Assembly: GCF_015773195.1 (NCBI RefSeq)
Contig: NZ_JADWYK010000001.1
Coordinates: forward strand, 62,001-126,000
DNA length: 64,000 nt
Reading direction: 5' to 3'
Source of the DNA: Hymenobacter guriensis
GTDB taxonomy: Bacteria > Bacteroidota > Bacteroidia > Cytophagales > Hymenobacteraceae
Shown one piece after another: positions 17,474 to 26,359 of this stretch (position 1 is the stretch's first letter; each line of letters opens with the position of its first letter). The position numbers and the translations under genes are program-made. The notes under the pieces were generated by a model. That model saw only the letters and a program-made list of their open reading frames with translations, searched no databases and was not told where the DNA came from.

Positions 17474-18307
17474 CTACTCCCAGAGCGGATAGTGCTCTAA
17501 GTGAACCTCCTGCTCAAAGAAGATGCGGGTGCTTTCCTCGAATGAGCGGGTGAAATCGGACACGTAGAAGTGGTGTGCCGGAGCAGGCCCGGTGGCCGGA
17601 GCGGCCAGCTGCTGCGCCTGCAGGTACTGCTGCACATGCTGCGCTACCACGTCGGAGGCATCGAGCACTGCCACGCGACCCTTATAGTAGTCGGCAATCT
17701 GCTGCTTGATGAGCGGATAGTGGGTGCAGGCCAGCACGAGGGCCTCAATTCCCTGCAGCACGGGGCTGGACAGGTAGGTTTCGATGATGTTGCCGGAGAT
17801 GGAGTTGTTGAAGAAGCCTTCCTCAATCATTGGGGCCAGCAGCGGGGTAGCTAGGCTGCGTAGCTCTACGCCGGCATCCAGCTCATCTATCTTTTTGCGG
17901 TACACGTTGCTGTTGACCGTTTGCTTGGTGCCGATAAGCCCCACCGTGCGCCCGGCATACGCCTGGCCGATGTGCGCCACAATCGGGTCGATGACGTTCA
18001 GCACCCGGGCTTTGGAGCCCACGTACTCTTTCACCAGCTCGTAAGCCGCCGCCGAAGCCGAGTTGCAGGCAATCAGAATCACCTTGCACTGCTGCTTGAG
18101 TAGCAGGTCGCAGATCTTCACCGAGTAGGCCTGAATAGCAGCCGTGCTTTTGTCACCGTAAGGCAGGTGAGCGGTGTCGCCGAAATAGATCAGCCGCTCC
18201 TGCGGTAATACCCTGCTCACTGCCCGCGCCACTGTCAGGCCCCCAATACCGCTGTCGAACACCCCAATCGGTCGGGCCGCAAGGGGGAAAGAAGCTTCTT
18301 TTCCCAT
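17474..18307 (-). CDS. murI: Glutamate racemase
   Basis: Makes D-glutamate for peptidoglycan. Residues fit the family: D18 (VFDSGIGGL), C81 (IACNSAS) and C194 (LACTHYPLI), the two catalytic cysteines of the two-base mechanism. With the ATG at 18307 (MGKEASF) the protein is 277 aa; a longer reading to 18373 would run through the promoter box at 18316-18323 and is rejected. It is a single gene, divergent from a small unknown gene. Confidence 0.95.
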   Translation of the reverse strand: MGKEASFPLAARPIGVFDSGIGGLTVARAVSRVLPQERLIYFGDTAHLPYGDKSTAAIQAYSVKICDLLLKQQCKVILIACNSASAAAYELVKEYVGSKARVLNVIDPIVAHIGQAYAGRTVGLIGTKQTVNSNVYRKKIDELDAGVELRSLATPLLAPMIEEGFFNNSISGNIIETYLSSPVLQGIEALVLACTHYPLIKQQIADYYKGRVAVLDASDVVAQHVQQYLQAQQLAAPATGPAPAHHFYVSDFTRSFEESTRIFFEQEVHLEHYPLWE

Positions 18308-18315
18308 ATCGGGCG

Positions 18316-18323
18316 CAAAGGTA
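18316..18323 (-). promoter_or_regulatory. -7 promoter box for murI, near-leaderless
   Basis: Reads TACCTTTG on the minus strand. Only 8 bases separate it from the ATG at 18307, so a start about 3 nt beyond the box would give a leader of about 5-6 nt with no room for a Shine-Dalgarno site. This box decides the murI start. Confidence 0.65.
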
Positions 18324-18463
18324 GGATATTTTCCCTGAGAAATTTCACCAGAAGCCGCATTCGGCTTCTGCAACCCGTCGGCAACCTGCAGTGGGGCTTG
18401 CTTGCTGCCTTATTTTCTTCTATATAGTAGCCAGCAATCTTTGGTACCCCCACCCTCCCCGTT

Positions 18464-18697
18464 ATGAGTACGGTTCTGCAAGAAATCGACCAGGCCCTGG
18501 CGTCTTTCAACCCGGCCCGCGGACGCCCCATAGCCATTGAGCTGGGCGAGCGGAAGTACACCCAGCTGATTCTCGACGTAGCCCACCTGCACCAGGCCGG
18601 CGGCGAGCTGACCACCAACACGGGCCGCCCCCTCGCCTACCGGGGCCTCGAAATCCTGCGCGACGAGCTGAACGTGGACCGCGTGCGGGTTATTTGA
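18464..18697 (+). CDS. Small unknown protein (77 aa)
   Basis: Soluble, no cysteine, no membrane segment; MSTVLQEIDQ at the start and a charged C-terminus ending LNVDRVRVI. Codon use matches its GC-rich neighbours, which supports a real gene. Family not recognised. It is divergent from murI and followed, after a hairpin-filled spacer, by the ABC-F gene. Confidence 0.6.
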   Translation: MSTVLQEIDQALASFNPARGRPIAIELGERKYTQLILDVAHLHQAGGELTTNTGRPLAYRGLEILRDELNVDRVRVI

Positions 18698-18807
18698 AGT
18701 GGTGAACTAATGCGTTGGTGAAATGATGAGTTGACGTTCTACCGCGCAAGTGGCGCAGGTAGCGCAAGCAGCACGGCCAACTCCCCATTTCACAATTTCA
18801 CCACTTC
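18696..18807. repeat. Spacer inverted repeat C before the ABC-F gene
   Basis: Three nested complementary blocks: GAAGTGGTGAA (18696-18706) with TTCACCACTTC (18797-18807); GTGAAATG (18718-18725) with CATTTCAC (18786-18793); GAGTTG (18728-18733) with CAACTC (18778-18783). The units are variants of GTGAA. The left arm begins on the stop codon of the 77-aa gene and the right arm ends 16 bases before the next promoter box. Confidence 0.8.
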
Positions 18808-18823
18808 ACAATTCCACCGCCCG

Positions 18824-18831
18824 TACCTTTG
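18824..18831 (+). promoter_or_regulatory. -7 promoter box for the ABC-F gene, predicted leaderless
   Basis: TACCTTTG with only CGGC between it and the ATG at 18836. Transcription starting about 3 nt after the box would leave a leader of 0-2 nt. Confidence 0.65.
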
Positions 18832-18835
18832 CGGC

Positions 18836-20758
18836 ATGAATCTGCTTTCCGCTGAGAACCTTTCGAAGAATTATGCCGACCGGTGGCTGTTCCGGGACCT
18901 GAACTTTGGGCTGCAGCAAGGCCAGCGCGTGGCCTTCGTGGGCATTAATGGCACCGGCAAAACCACGCTGATGCGCATTCTGGCCGGGCTGGAGCAGCCC
19001 GATACCGGCCTGGTAAGTACGCGCAAGGGCATTCGGGTCACCTACCTGGGCCAGAACCCGGAGTTCAATGAAAGCCTGACGGTGGAGGAAACCATCTTCG
19101 CCAGCCAGAACGATACGCTGCGCGCCATTCAGGAGTACGAGCACGTGGTAAATGACCCGGACCACAAGTCCGACGACCTGCAGCGGGTGCTGGAGCGCAT
19201 GGATTCGCTGAATGCCTGGGACTATGAAGCGCAGGTGCAGCAGATCCTGAGCCGGCTGGGCATCCTGGGCGAGCTGCTGACGCGCAACGTAAGCCAGCTT
19301 TCGGGCGGGCAGCGCAAGCGCGTGGCCTTGGCCCGCGTGCTTATTGAGGAACCCGACGTGCTGCTGCTCGACGAACCCACCAACCACCTGGATCTGGCTA
19401 CCATTGAGTGGCTGGAAAACCGCCTCTCCTCCCCCAGCCTTACCCTGCTGATGGTAACCCACGACCGGTATTTCCTGGACAGCGTGGCCAACGAAATTGT
19501 GGAGCTCGACAAAGGCCAGGTGTACCATTACCAAGGCAACTACGCCTACTTCGTGGAGAAGAAGGCCGACCGCGAAATGCGCGAATCGGTGGAAGTGGAG
19601 AAAGCCCGGCAGCTGTTTAAGAAGGAGCTGGACTGGATGCGCCGCATGCCCCAGGCCCGGGGCACCAAGCAGAAGGCCCGCATCGACGCGTTTTACGTGA
19701 CCAAGGAAAAAGCCAGCACCAACCTGAGCAAGCAGCAGGTGGAGCTGAGCGTGAAAACCACCCGCCAGGGCGGTAAAATCATTGAAGCCAGCCACCTCAA
19801 CAAGAAGTTTGGAGACAACGTGGTGCTCGACGACTTCAGCTACGTGTTCAAGAAAAAGGACCGGATTGGCCTCGTGGGTCCGAACGGTGCCGGCAAGTCC
19901 ACGCTGCTGAACATGCTCACGGGCAAGCTCCAGCCCGATTCCGGCACCATTGAGGTTGGGCAGACTACCGTGTTTGGCTACTACACTCAAACGGAGCTGG
20001 AATTCGACCCTTCGCAGCGCGTCATCGACATTGTGAAGGAAGTGGCCGAGGTGGTGGAGCTGGCCAACGGCGACGTGCTGACGGCCAGCCAGTTTCTGAG
20101 CTTGTTTCTGTTTCCGCCGGCCCAGCAGTATACGCTGGTCAGCAAGCTCAGCGGGGGCGAAAAGCGCCGCCTGCAGCTGCTGCGGGTGCTCATCAAAAAC
20201 CCCAACTTCCTGATTCTTGACGAGCCCACCAACGACCTGGACCTGGGCACGCTCAACATCCTGGAAGACTTTCTGCTGCACTTTGGCGGCTGCCTGCTCA
20301 TCGTGAGCCACGACCGGTATTTCCTTGACCAGCTGGCCGAACACCTGTTTGTGCTGGAACCCGGCGGGGCCGTCCTCAACTTCCCCGGCAACTACACCGA
20401 TTACCGCGAGTACCTGGCTGAGCGCGAAACCGAAGCAACCCAGGAAGCTGCCGAAAAGGAAGCCAAAGTAGCCCGCGCCGCCGCCAAAGTAGCCGTAGCC
20501 GCCCCAGCGCCGGCCCCAGCGTCCAAGCCCGCCGAGGCCCTCAAGCGCAAAGCTTCTTTCGCCGAGAAAAAGGAATACGAAACTTTGGAAAAGGAAATCG
20601 GGCAGTTAGAAAGTCGTAAGCAAGAGCTGATCGAAAAGCTGAACTCCGGCTCCGGCTCCCACCAGGAGCTGGCCGACTGGGCCGCCGAGCTGAAGCGCAC
20701 CGAAACCGCCCTCGACAACAAGGGCATGCGCTGGCTGGAACTGGCCGAGCTGGTATAA
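18836..20758 (+). CDS. ABC-F family ATPase, Uup/EttA-like
   Basis: 640 aa with two ATPase domains and no membrane segments, so it is a ribosome-acting ABC-F protein and not a transporter. Walker A sequences are GINGTGKT (36-43) and GPNGAGKS (about 347). Signatures are LSGGQRKR (about 155) and LSGGEKRR (about 438). An Ala/Pro-rich linker leads to a C-terminal coiled coil of about 70 aa (KKEYETLEKEIGQLESRKQE), as in Uup. In the family these proteins act on translation or ribosome-related DNA processes; the exact job cannot be told. A frame open to 18731 lies across the promoter and is not used. Confidence 0.92.
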   Translation: MNLLSAENLSKNYADRWLFRDLNFGLQQGQRVAFVGINGTGKTTLMRILAGLEQPDTGLVSTRKGIRVTYLGQNPEFNESLTVEETIFASQNDTLRAIQEYEHVVNDPDHKSDDLQRVLERMDSLNAWDYEAQVQQILSRLGILGELLTRNVSQLSGGQRKRVALARVLIEEPDVLLLDEPTNHLDLATIEWLENRLSSPSLTLLMVTHDRYFLDSVANEIVELDKGQVYHYQGNYAYFVEKKADREMRESVEVEKARQLFKKELDWMRRMPQARGTKQKARIDAFYVTKEKASTNLSKQQVELSVKTTRQGGKIIEASHLNKKFGDNVVLDDFSYVFKKKDRIGLVGPNGAGKSTLLNMLTGKLQPDSGTIEVGQTTVFGYYTQTELEFDPSQRVIDIVKEVAEVVELANGDVLTASQFLSLFLFPPAQQYTLVSKLSGGEKRRLQLLRVLIKNPNFLILDEPTNDLDLGTLNILEDFLLHFGGCLLIVSHDRYFLDQLAEHLFVLEPGGAVLNFPGNYTDYREYLAERETEATQEAAEKEAKVARAAAKVAVAAPAPAPASKPAEALKRKASFAEKKEYETLEKEIGQLESRKQELIEKLNSGSGSHQELADWAAELKRTETALDNKGMRWLELAELV

Positions 20759-20776
20759 CCCGACTTATCCTCCTAA

Positions 20777-20818
20777 AACAAAGAAGCCTCCTCTGCGCGC
20801 AGAGGAGGCTTCTTTGTT
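20777..20818. terminator. Perfect 42-base palindromic terminator
   Basis: A perfect palindrome: two 21-base arms with no spacer (20777-20797 and 20798-20818). It has AACAAAG/CTTTGTT at its ends and the self-complementary centre CTGCGCGCAG. It lies between the convergent ABC-F and DUF952 genes and would serve both. Confidence 0.9.
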
Positions 20819-20829
20819 AGGTAGCTGGT

Positions 20830-21177
20830 TTACTGCAAGGCGGCCGGTAAGGTAGCTTGGCCCGCTTCATCAACCGGAAAAGGCCAGCTGCGCACTACGG
20901 CGCTTAGCGGAACCGGCGCGAACAGGTGCGGAAAATATGCCTGGCGGCTCTCAGCCCATTCCCGCTCTACCCGCACGTTGGCAGCGGTAAGCGCGGCTTC
21001 ATCGATTTCCAGCAGCACCGCGTCCGGGCTGTTCTGGTAATGCTTGCGGGCGGTTTCCAGCACCTGGCTTAGTTCCGAGGCGTGAATAAAGCCTTCCGCT
21101 TCCAGGTCGGGGCTAACGAAAAAGCCGGTCAGCTGTGCGGCGGCCCAGTCGGCGGGTTGGGCTATGCGGTAGAGCAT
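20830..21177 (-). CDS. DUF952 family protein
   Basis: 115 aa, cytoplasmic. The family pattern is visible: an N-terminal YRI segment, GFIHAS near residue 30, and a PHLFAPVPL segment near 85. The biochemical role of DUF952 is unknown; the fold has been compared with ADP-ribosyl-transfer enzymes, which I cannot test here. It is transcribed with, and downstream of, the gene at 21262-21645, with a long perfect inverted repeat between. Confidence 0.8.
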   Translation of the reverse strand: MLYRIAQPADWAAAQLTGFFVSPDLEAEGFIHASELSQVLETARKHYQNSPDAVLLEIDEAALTAANVRVEREWAESRQAYFPHLFAPVPLSAVVRSWPFPVDEAGQATLPAALQ

Positions 21178-21183
21178 GGTGTT

Positions 21184-21256
21184 AATTCTGCATGTTGAAT
21201 TCTGAATTCGGCGGCAGGAACCTGATGTCTTAATTCAGAATTCAACATGCAGAATT
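21184..21256. repeat. Perfect 25-base spacer inverted repeat E
   Basis: The arms 21184-21208 and 21232-21256 are exact inverted copies (AATTCTGCATGTTGAATTCT begins the left arm), with a 23-base loop. It fills the 84-base spacer between two minus-strand genes and has no T run like the terminators here. The arms contain repeated GAATT units, like the other spacer repeats. Confidence 0.85.
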
Positions 21257-21261
21257 CTTTT

Positions 21262-21645
21262 CTAGGCCTGCCACACTTCCTGTTGCACGGCTTTGCCCAC
21301 CGTGAGTACGAGGCGCGTGGGGTTGGGCACCAGCGTGAGGCGGGCTTCCTTGCCAGAGTATTTCTCGGAATCAATCCAGACGCCTTCCTTGGGCGACGGG
21401 GTGCCGATAGTGGCGGGCAGGTAGGCCGTGGGCAGCAGCACGTCGGTATCCGACACCAGATCGGTGTGTACTTTTTCCAGGGCGGCTTCCAGGAATGCGC
21501 CGTACTCGTCGTTGAAGTCGTCTTCCAGATCGTGTAGCTCTTCCTCCACGTCGTCGTAGCGGGCGTCGTCGTAGGTGAGCTTGTGCAGCTCCTGTTTTTT
21601 CTCAATCAGGGCAACCAGGGCGCGGTTGAGGTCCTCCTTATTCAT
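21262..21645 (-). CDS. Unknown acidic protein (127 aa)
   Basis: No family recognised. The N-terminal half is a long, strongly acidic helix with likely coiled-coil character (about residues 1-60; repeated E-E-L, DDVEEELHDLEDD). The C-terminal half is beta-rich and ends GKAVQQEVWQA. No signal peptide or membrane segment. Start at ATG 21645; a TTG nine bases upstream is less likely. Confidence 0.7.
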   Translation of the reverse strand: MNKEDLNRALVALIEKKQELHKLTYDDARYDDVEEELHDLEDDFNDEYGAFLEAALEKVHTDLVSDTDVLLPTAYLPATIGTPSPKEGVWIDSEKYSGKEARLTLVPNPTRLVLTVGKAVQQEVWQA

Positions 21646-21815
21646 GCGACTCAAAGTAATAGGTGATGCAGGCCGTAAAGGTGCGCAGGATTCCGTTATT
21701 TGTCGAGAGTCAGGCGGTGCAAATTAGCCTTTCCCCGGCATGACTCAACTGAATCCCGTATTTTTACCACCTCCCAACCCCGCTTTTTCCACCCGCTTTA
21801 CTTGTTCTCCCACCC

Positions 21816-22949
21816 ATGGAAACCATGACCTCGCCCGCCGTGCAGGCTCACCCCGCCCACGACTTTCTGCCCCTCAACGGCACCGACCACCTGGAGCTCT
21901 ACGTGGGCAATGCCAAGCAGTCGGCGTACTTCTACCAGGCCGCATTTGGCTTTGAGCTGGTAGCCTACTCCGGTCCTGAAACCGGGATGCGCGACCGGGC
22001 CTCCTACGTGCTGCAACAAAACAAAATCCGCCTCGTCCTCACCACTTCCCTCCTGCCCGACTCCGACATCACGCGCCACGTGGCCAAGCACGGCGACGGC
22101 GTGAAGGTGATGGCGCTGTGGGTGGATGATGCCCGCAAGAGCTTCGAGGAAACCACCAGTCGCGGCGCCAAACCGGCCTTCGAGCCTTATACCATTCAGG
22201 ACGCGCACGGCTCCGTGACGCTGGCCGGCATCTATACCTACGGCGAAACCATCCACACCTTCGTAGAGCGCAGCAACTACACCGGGCCCTTTCTGCCCGG
22301 CTACGTCGCCAAAACCAGCAACGTGCCCCAGGGCGCGCCGGTAGGTTTGCAGTACGTAGACCACTGCGTGGGCAATGTGGGCTGGGGCCAGATGAACCAG
22401 TGGGTAAAGTTTTACGAAGACGTCATGGGCTTCAAGCTGCTCATTACCTTCGACGACGACGACATCAGCACCGAGTACTCGGCCCTGATGAGCAAGGTGG
22501 TGAGCAATGGCAACGGCTTCGTGAAGTTCCCCATCAACGAGCCCGCCGAAGGCAAGAAGAAAAGCCAGATTGAGGAGTACCTCGACTTCTACCACGATGC
22601 CGGCGTGCAGCACATTGCCATCATCACTCACGACATCCGGTCAACCGTAGCCGAGCTGCGCCGCCGTGGCGTGGAGTTCCTCACAGTGCCCGGCACTTAT
22701 TATGATGACCTGCTGGAGCGCGTAGGCCACATCGACGAGGAGTTGGAAAGCATCAAGGAGCTGAACCTGCTGGTCGACCGCGACGAGGAAGGCTATCTGC
22801 TGCAGATTTTCACCAAGCCGGTGGAAGACCGCCCCACGGTGTTCTTCGAAATCATCCAGCGCAAGGGCGCCAAGTCGTTCGGTAAAGGCAACTTCAAGGC
22901 CTTGTTTGAAGCCATCGAGCGGGAACAGGCATTGCGCGGCAATCTGTAA
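21816..22949 (+). CDS. hpd: 4-hydroxyphenylpyruvate dioxygenase
   Basis: Fe(II) dioxygenase turning 4-hydroxyphenylpyruvate into homogentisate in tyrosine breakdown. It has 377 aa in two vicinal-oxygen-chelate halves. The iron ligands are in place: H183 (VDHCVG), H266 (VQHIAI) and E345 (FFEIIQ). The C-terminal gate region RKGAKSFGKGNFKALFEAIE is diagnostic. ATG at 21816 was used; 21825 is also possible. No other gene of the pathway is next to it. Confidence 0.96.
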   Translation: METMTSPAVQAHPAHDFLPLNGTDHLELYVGNAKQSAYFYQAAFGFELVAYSGPETGMRDRASYVLQQNKIRLVLTTSLLPDSDITRHVAKHGDGVKVMALWVDDARKSFEETTSRGAKPAFEPYTIQDAHGSVTLAGIYTYGETIHTFVERSNYTGPFLPGYVAKTSNVPQGAPVGLQYVDHCVGNVGWGQMNQWVKFYEDVMGFKLLITFDDDDISTEYSALMSKVVSNGNGFVKFPINEPAEGKKKSQIEEYLDFYHDAGVQHIAIITHDIRSTVAELRRRGVEFLTVPGTYYDDLLERVGHIDEELESIKELNLLVDRDEEGYLLQIFTKPVEDRPTVFFEIIQRKGAKSFGKGNFKALFEAIEREQALRGNL

Positions 22950-22987
22950 GCCTGCCGCTTTCTAATTTTCTCGGACTACCAGCATTT

Positions 22988-23037
22988 CCGAAACGCAAAG
23001 CGCCCCGGCCAGAAGGTCGGGGCGCTTTGCGTTTCGG
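22988..23037. terminator. Perfect 20-bp hairpin after hpd
   Basis: Arms 22988-23007 and 23018-23037 are exact complements (CCGAAACGCAAAGCGCCCCG on the left) around a 10-base loop, 39 bases after the hpd stop. It lacks a long T run but is placed as a terminator. Confidence 0.7.
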
Positions 23038-23046
23038 CCCACCATC

Positions 23047-23062
23047 TCACACGATGATGTGA
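23047..23062. promoter_or_regulatory. TCACA...TGTGA dyad upstream of the LamG gene
   Basis: TCACACGATGATGTGA is a 16-base imperfect dyad in the 368-base gap 22950-23317. Its form is close to TCACATCAAGATGTGA at 63102-63117. Apart from this and the hpd hairpin, nothing recognisable is seen in the gap; no clear -7 box was found before the gene at 23318. Confidence 0.35.
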
Positions 23063-23317
23063 GTAGGGTTTATTCCGACCTCTGCGGGTCTATAGCTACC
23101 CCGCCAGTATACTTTCCCTCAGGCTGCCAGGCATAATGCCACAGCGCTCAATTGCCTTGCTGAAAGGGAGAACTAGCCGGCAGGCTATCCTAGCGGCTCT
23201 AAAGTCTCACCCAATTATGGGATTGATTGCCTACAATTTATCCCCTTGGTTTGCCGGTGCAATAGCCCAAATCAGCTTTCGGATTATTGCACAACTACCT
23301 GTCACTTTTCTACACGC

Positions 23318-24307
23318 ATGAAAGCAAACTTTTTACGCAAAGCCAGCCTGCTTACCTTGTTAGGCGCAGGCCTCACCTTCAGCAGCCAGGCCCAGCGGGG
23401 CGGCCATTTTCTGAGCTTCACCAGCCAGCAGGATGATCAGGTAACAGTGCCCAACTTCACCTTGCCGGCTTCGGGGCCGTTTTCCCTTGAAGCCTGGGTG
23501 TACTACAATGGCTCTGCCTTCAGCACGGCCGGCTCCTTTAATACCGTGCTGGAGTTTGGCAATGATAACCCTTGGTTTGGTGTAAACTCCGATAGCCAAG
23601 TGGAGTTTTACTCAGGTCTGGAAGGCGGCACCGTGCCGGTCCGTACCTGGGCACACCTAGCCTATACCTGGGACGGCACTACCGGCACCGTCTACCTGAA
23701 TGGCGAAGCTGTTGGCACCTCTACCGCCACCCCCGACCGCCTGGGCAGCAGCCTGGGCATCGGCTTCGGCTCCAGCGACACCGGCTGGCAAGGCTATATC
23801 GACGAGGTGATGGTATGGAATGTGGCGCGCACACAGGCCCAGATCAAGAGCGAACAAGCAAACGGTCCGGGCAACTCTCCTGTCGGACTATTGGCGTATT
23901 TCCGGTTCAATGAAACCTCGGGCCAAACCGTGCTGAACCAGGCCAATCCGACGCTGAATGGAGTACTGGGCTCTACCAGCGCTGCCGAAGCCAACGACCC
24001 GGTCTGGACCAACGAGGTATCCACCGCCAACCGCCTCCCCACTACCCTGACGGCGCGGCTGCAACCAAACTTTCCCAACCCTTTCGTCCAGGCTACCACT
24101 ATTCCATTTGTGCTGAGCCGCCCGGGCCACGTAGAGCTACGAGTGCTCGACGTGACCGGACGCGCAGTGGCTACGCTTGTAAATGAGCCCCGCCCCGCGG
24201 GCACCTACACCATACCTTTCACCCACTCCAAGCTGGCCGCGGGTGTCTACTATACCCAGCTCACCCTCGACGGTCAGAGTACGACGCAACGGATGGTGGT
24301 ACAGTAA
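23318..24307 (+). CDS. LamG-like secreted protein with T9SS sorting domain
   Basis: 329 aa. A signal peptide ends near SSQAQ (ATG at 23318). A concanavalin A-like/LamG jelly-roll domain runs from about 25 to 215, shown by FSLEAWVYYNG, WAHLAYTWDGTTGTVYLNG and GYIDEVMVWN. The last 85 residues form a T9SS type A sorting domain of the NFPNPF subtype with LRVLDVTGRAV and LAAGVYYTQL. Likely secreted or surface-bound; carbohydrate binding is possible from the fold but not shown. Confidence 0.88.
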   Translation: MKANFLRKASLLTLLGAGLTFSSQAQRGGHFLSFTSQQDDQVTVPNFTLPASGPFSLEAWVYYNGSAFSTAGSFNTVLEFGNDNPWFGVNSDSQVEFYSGLEGGTVPVRTWAHLAYTWDGTTGTVYLNGEAVGTSTATPDRLGSSLGIGFGSSDTGWQGYIDEVMVWNVARTQAQIKSEQANGPGNSPVGLLAYFRFNETSGQTVLNQANPTLNGVLGSTSAAEANDPVWTNEVSTANRLPTTLTARLQPNFPNPFVQATTIPFVLSRPGHVELRVLDVTGRAVATLVNEPRPAGTYTIPFTHSKLAAGVYYTQLTLDGQSTTQRMVVQ

Positions 24308-24327
24308 CAGTTGTCCTTCATTAATAC

Positions 24328-24361
24328 AAAGAGCCCCGGCCGAAACAGCCAGGGCTCTTTT
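24328..24361. terminator. Terminator after the LamG gene
   Basis: AAAGAGCCC (24328-24336) pairs with GGGCTCTTT (24352-24360), extended by a T; it lies 20 bases after the stop and between convergent genes, so it may serve both. Confidence 0.8.
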
Positions 24362-24409
24362 ATGTGGTATGGCTTACACGTGGTTGCGGGACGACTTAAC
24401 CAGGGGCCT

Positions 24410-26101
24410 TTACTTTGAGCCCACCAGGATGCCGCTCACGAAGTAGTTGCCAGATTCGGTGCGCAGGTTGTACACGGCTGGAGTGGTACCCGCATCCTGC
24501 CGGTCAGTGAGGTGGGTGGGCGCTACGGTTGCAGCCTGCAGTTGCAACAGGTCGTCGGTAGTTTGCAAGGTATCGGCGCGGCGGGTTTGCTGATTTCCTA
24601 GTACTAGAGGATGGTTAGGAGTGAGCAGCAACTCGGTAGCGGGCAGACCGGATGCCAGTGTAGGTTCCACTGATGCATACACGGCGGATGCTCCAATCGT
24701 GAGCTGTACCAGCGGGTAAGCGGCTTCCGTGTGCTCGTCGAGGCGCAGAACGCGGGTGGGCACCACGGCACCGGCAGCGGCATCGTAGCCCAGCACCACG
24801 TCGCCGGCCCGCACCTGCTCTATCGGCAGCTGCCGGCCACCGGGCAGGGCTACCATAGCCGTAGCAGGAAAGCAGGTAGCCAGGTGGCAGCTGAAGGGTT
24901 GGTCGTAAGCCTGCTGCAGGCTGCAGTACTGCTGGTTTAGGTCATACACGGCGGAGGTGAAATCTACCAGGCTCTGCACTTCCAGCAACATCTGCTGCTG
25001 GCCGCCAGCCAACGGGGCAATGTTTGCTTTCTCATCTTCCCGCTTGATATCATCGGTATAGTGAATAGCGGCCAGTTCCTTCTGAAAGGGAGCTACGCGG
25101 GCTTTCAGCTGGGCTTTGTGCGCCGTCCAGGCCGCTGTGAGCCTGGGCAGGTACTGGCGCATCAGCTCCTGGCGCCGCTTGAAGAACTGCCGGTTTTGCT
25201 CATACACCCGCTGCTGGCCGGCGCAGTCGCCATCTTTCGCCTCGGGCAGACGCTGGGCCTGCTGGCTTTGTTCCAGCGCCATCATGTCGGTGTGCAGAGC
25301 CGTAGTCAGGCGCTGCAGGGCCGAAGGCTGCTGGCTGCTGGAAGCCAGAGCGGTGCTCATCGTGCTGTAGGCTTCAAGGGCGGCTTTGGTTACCAGCGGC
25401 CCGAGCGGGGCGGCAGGCGTTTTACCGGCTACGCTCTTCACACTGGCCTCGTTCAGGCCGTGCTTGCGCATCAGCTGCTCCGTGTAGGCATCCTGCTCGG
25501 CTTCCGACTTTTTGGCCCAGGCTTTCTGAAAGGCCGGGTCACGCATTTGCTGCATAAAGTCGGCCTGCGCAGCCTGGTAGGCCGGGTTGGCGGTCAGGCG
25601 CTGCTGCGCGGAGCCGGGCGCGGCCATTTGCTGCTGCAGAAACTGGGCTTTTTCCGCGTCGCTCATCTTGGCTAGCTTGGCCTGAAACGCCGGATCCTGC
25701 ATCTGCTGGGCCAACTGCATGGTCTGGGCATTAGAGCCCGGCATACCCGTGCCCTGCTGCAGGTACGCCATTTTCTGCTGATCGGTCATGTGTTCTATCC
25801 CGTCGGCGGAAGCCTGCGCGCCAAAGGCCTGCATAGTTTCTGCGGCGCGGCTTTGCTCGGGAGTGCGGGCGGTGGTAATAGCCACCATGTGCTGGCCGAT
25901 CTGCTTTTCCAGCGCGGCCAGCTCGGCCGGGCGCTGCAGCGCGCAGCCAAAGGCTGCGGGCGGGGCCGGAACTTTATCAAACAGAAGAGTGACGTCCGTT
26001 TTGATGGGCTTCTGAGCCAGCGCTACGCCGGCAATAAGCAGGAATGCGGAAAGCAAAACCAGAAACATCAGGAAGCTGACAGCGCGATGAGCAGAGTGCA
26101 T
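24410..26101 (-). CDS. Secreted helical protein with C-terminal Hint (hedgehog/intein-type) domain
   Basis: 563 aa. Start at ATG 26101 gives a clear signal peptide ending GVALAQ. The middle (about 30-400) is Gln/Ala-rich and helical, with repeated M-x-D-P-A-F-Q-A-like segments and coiled-coil character. From C410 comes a Hint domain: CFPATAMVALPGG, the block B motif TPNHP (H497), and a terminal segment ending NYFVSGILVGSK. There is no extein after it, so any self-cleavage would act at C410. Hint domains of this kind occur in polymorphic toxins and other secreted bacterial proteins; no toxin domain is recognised here. It is divergent from pgm. Confidence 0.8.
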   Translation of the reverse strand: MHSAHRAVSFLMFLVLLSAFLLIAGVALAQKPIKTDVTLLFDKVPAPPAAFGCALQRPAELAALEKQIGQHMVAITTARTPEQSRAAETMQAFGAQASADGIEHMTDQQKMAYLQQGTGMPGSNAQTMQLAQQMQDPAFQAKLAKMSDAEKAQFLQQQMAAPGSAQQRLTANPAYQAAQADFMQQMRDPAFQKAWAKKSEAEQDAYTEQLMRKHGLNEASVKSVAGKTPAAPLGPLVTKAALEAYSTMSTALASSSQQPSALQRLTTALHTDMMALEQSQQAQRLPEAKDGDCAGQQRVYEQNRQFFKRRQELMRQYLPRLTAAWTAHKAQLKARVAPFQKELAAIHYTDDIKREDEKANIAPLAGGQQQMLLEVQSLVDFTSAVYDLNQQYCSLQQAYDQPFSCHLATCFPATAMVALPGGRQLPIEQVRAGDVVLGYDAAAGAVVPTRVLRLDEHTEAAYPLVQLTIGASAVYASVEPTLASGLPATELLLTPNHPLVLGNQQTRRADTLQTTDDLLQLQAATVAPTHLTDRQDAGTTPAVYNLRTESGNYFVSGILVGSK

Positions 26102-26359
26102 AGTAGCGGCAGTAGTGAAAAGGATTGACGCAACCCGCTCCGCCGCCCCCGTGGCTCCGCAGCAGATTGCGGCCGCAAGTGCGCCAAAAAACGGCCACCC
26201 GTCAATCACATTATCGGGCCTTCAGCCTCGCATATTGATGTGAAACCGGGCAACACTCCCGATTATTTCCCACTTTGCCGGCCGCCCGGCCGCCGCTGAT
26301 TTTCATAACTTCTTTTTCTTTGGCCCGTCAATAGCGTTTTCGCAACCTCCCACCAGTTT

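Noticed and set aside
18806-20344. 512-codon open frame opposite the ABC-F gene
   Set aside because: Mirror of a strongly biased coding sequence; no motif or start signal.
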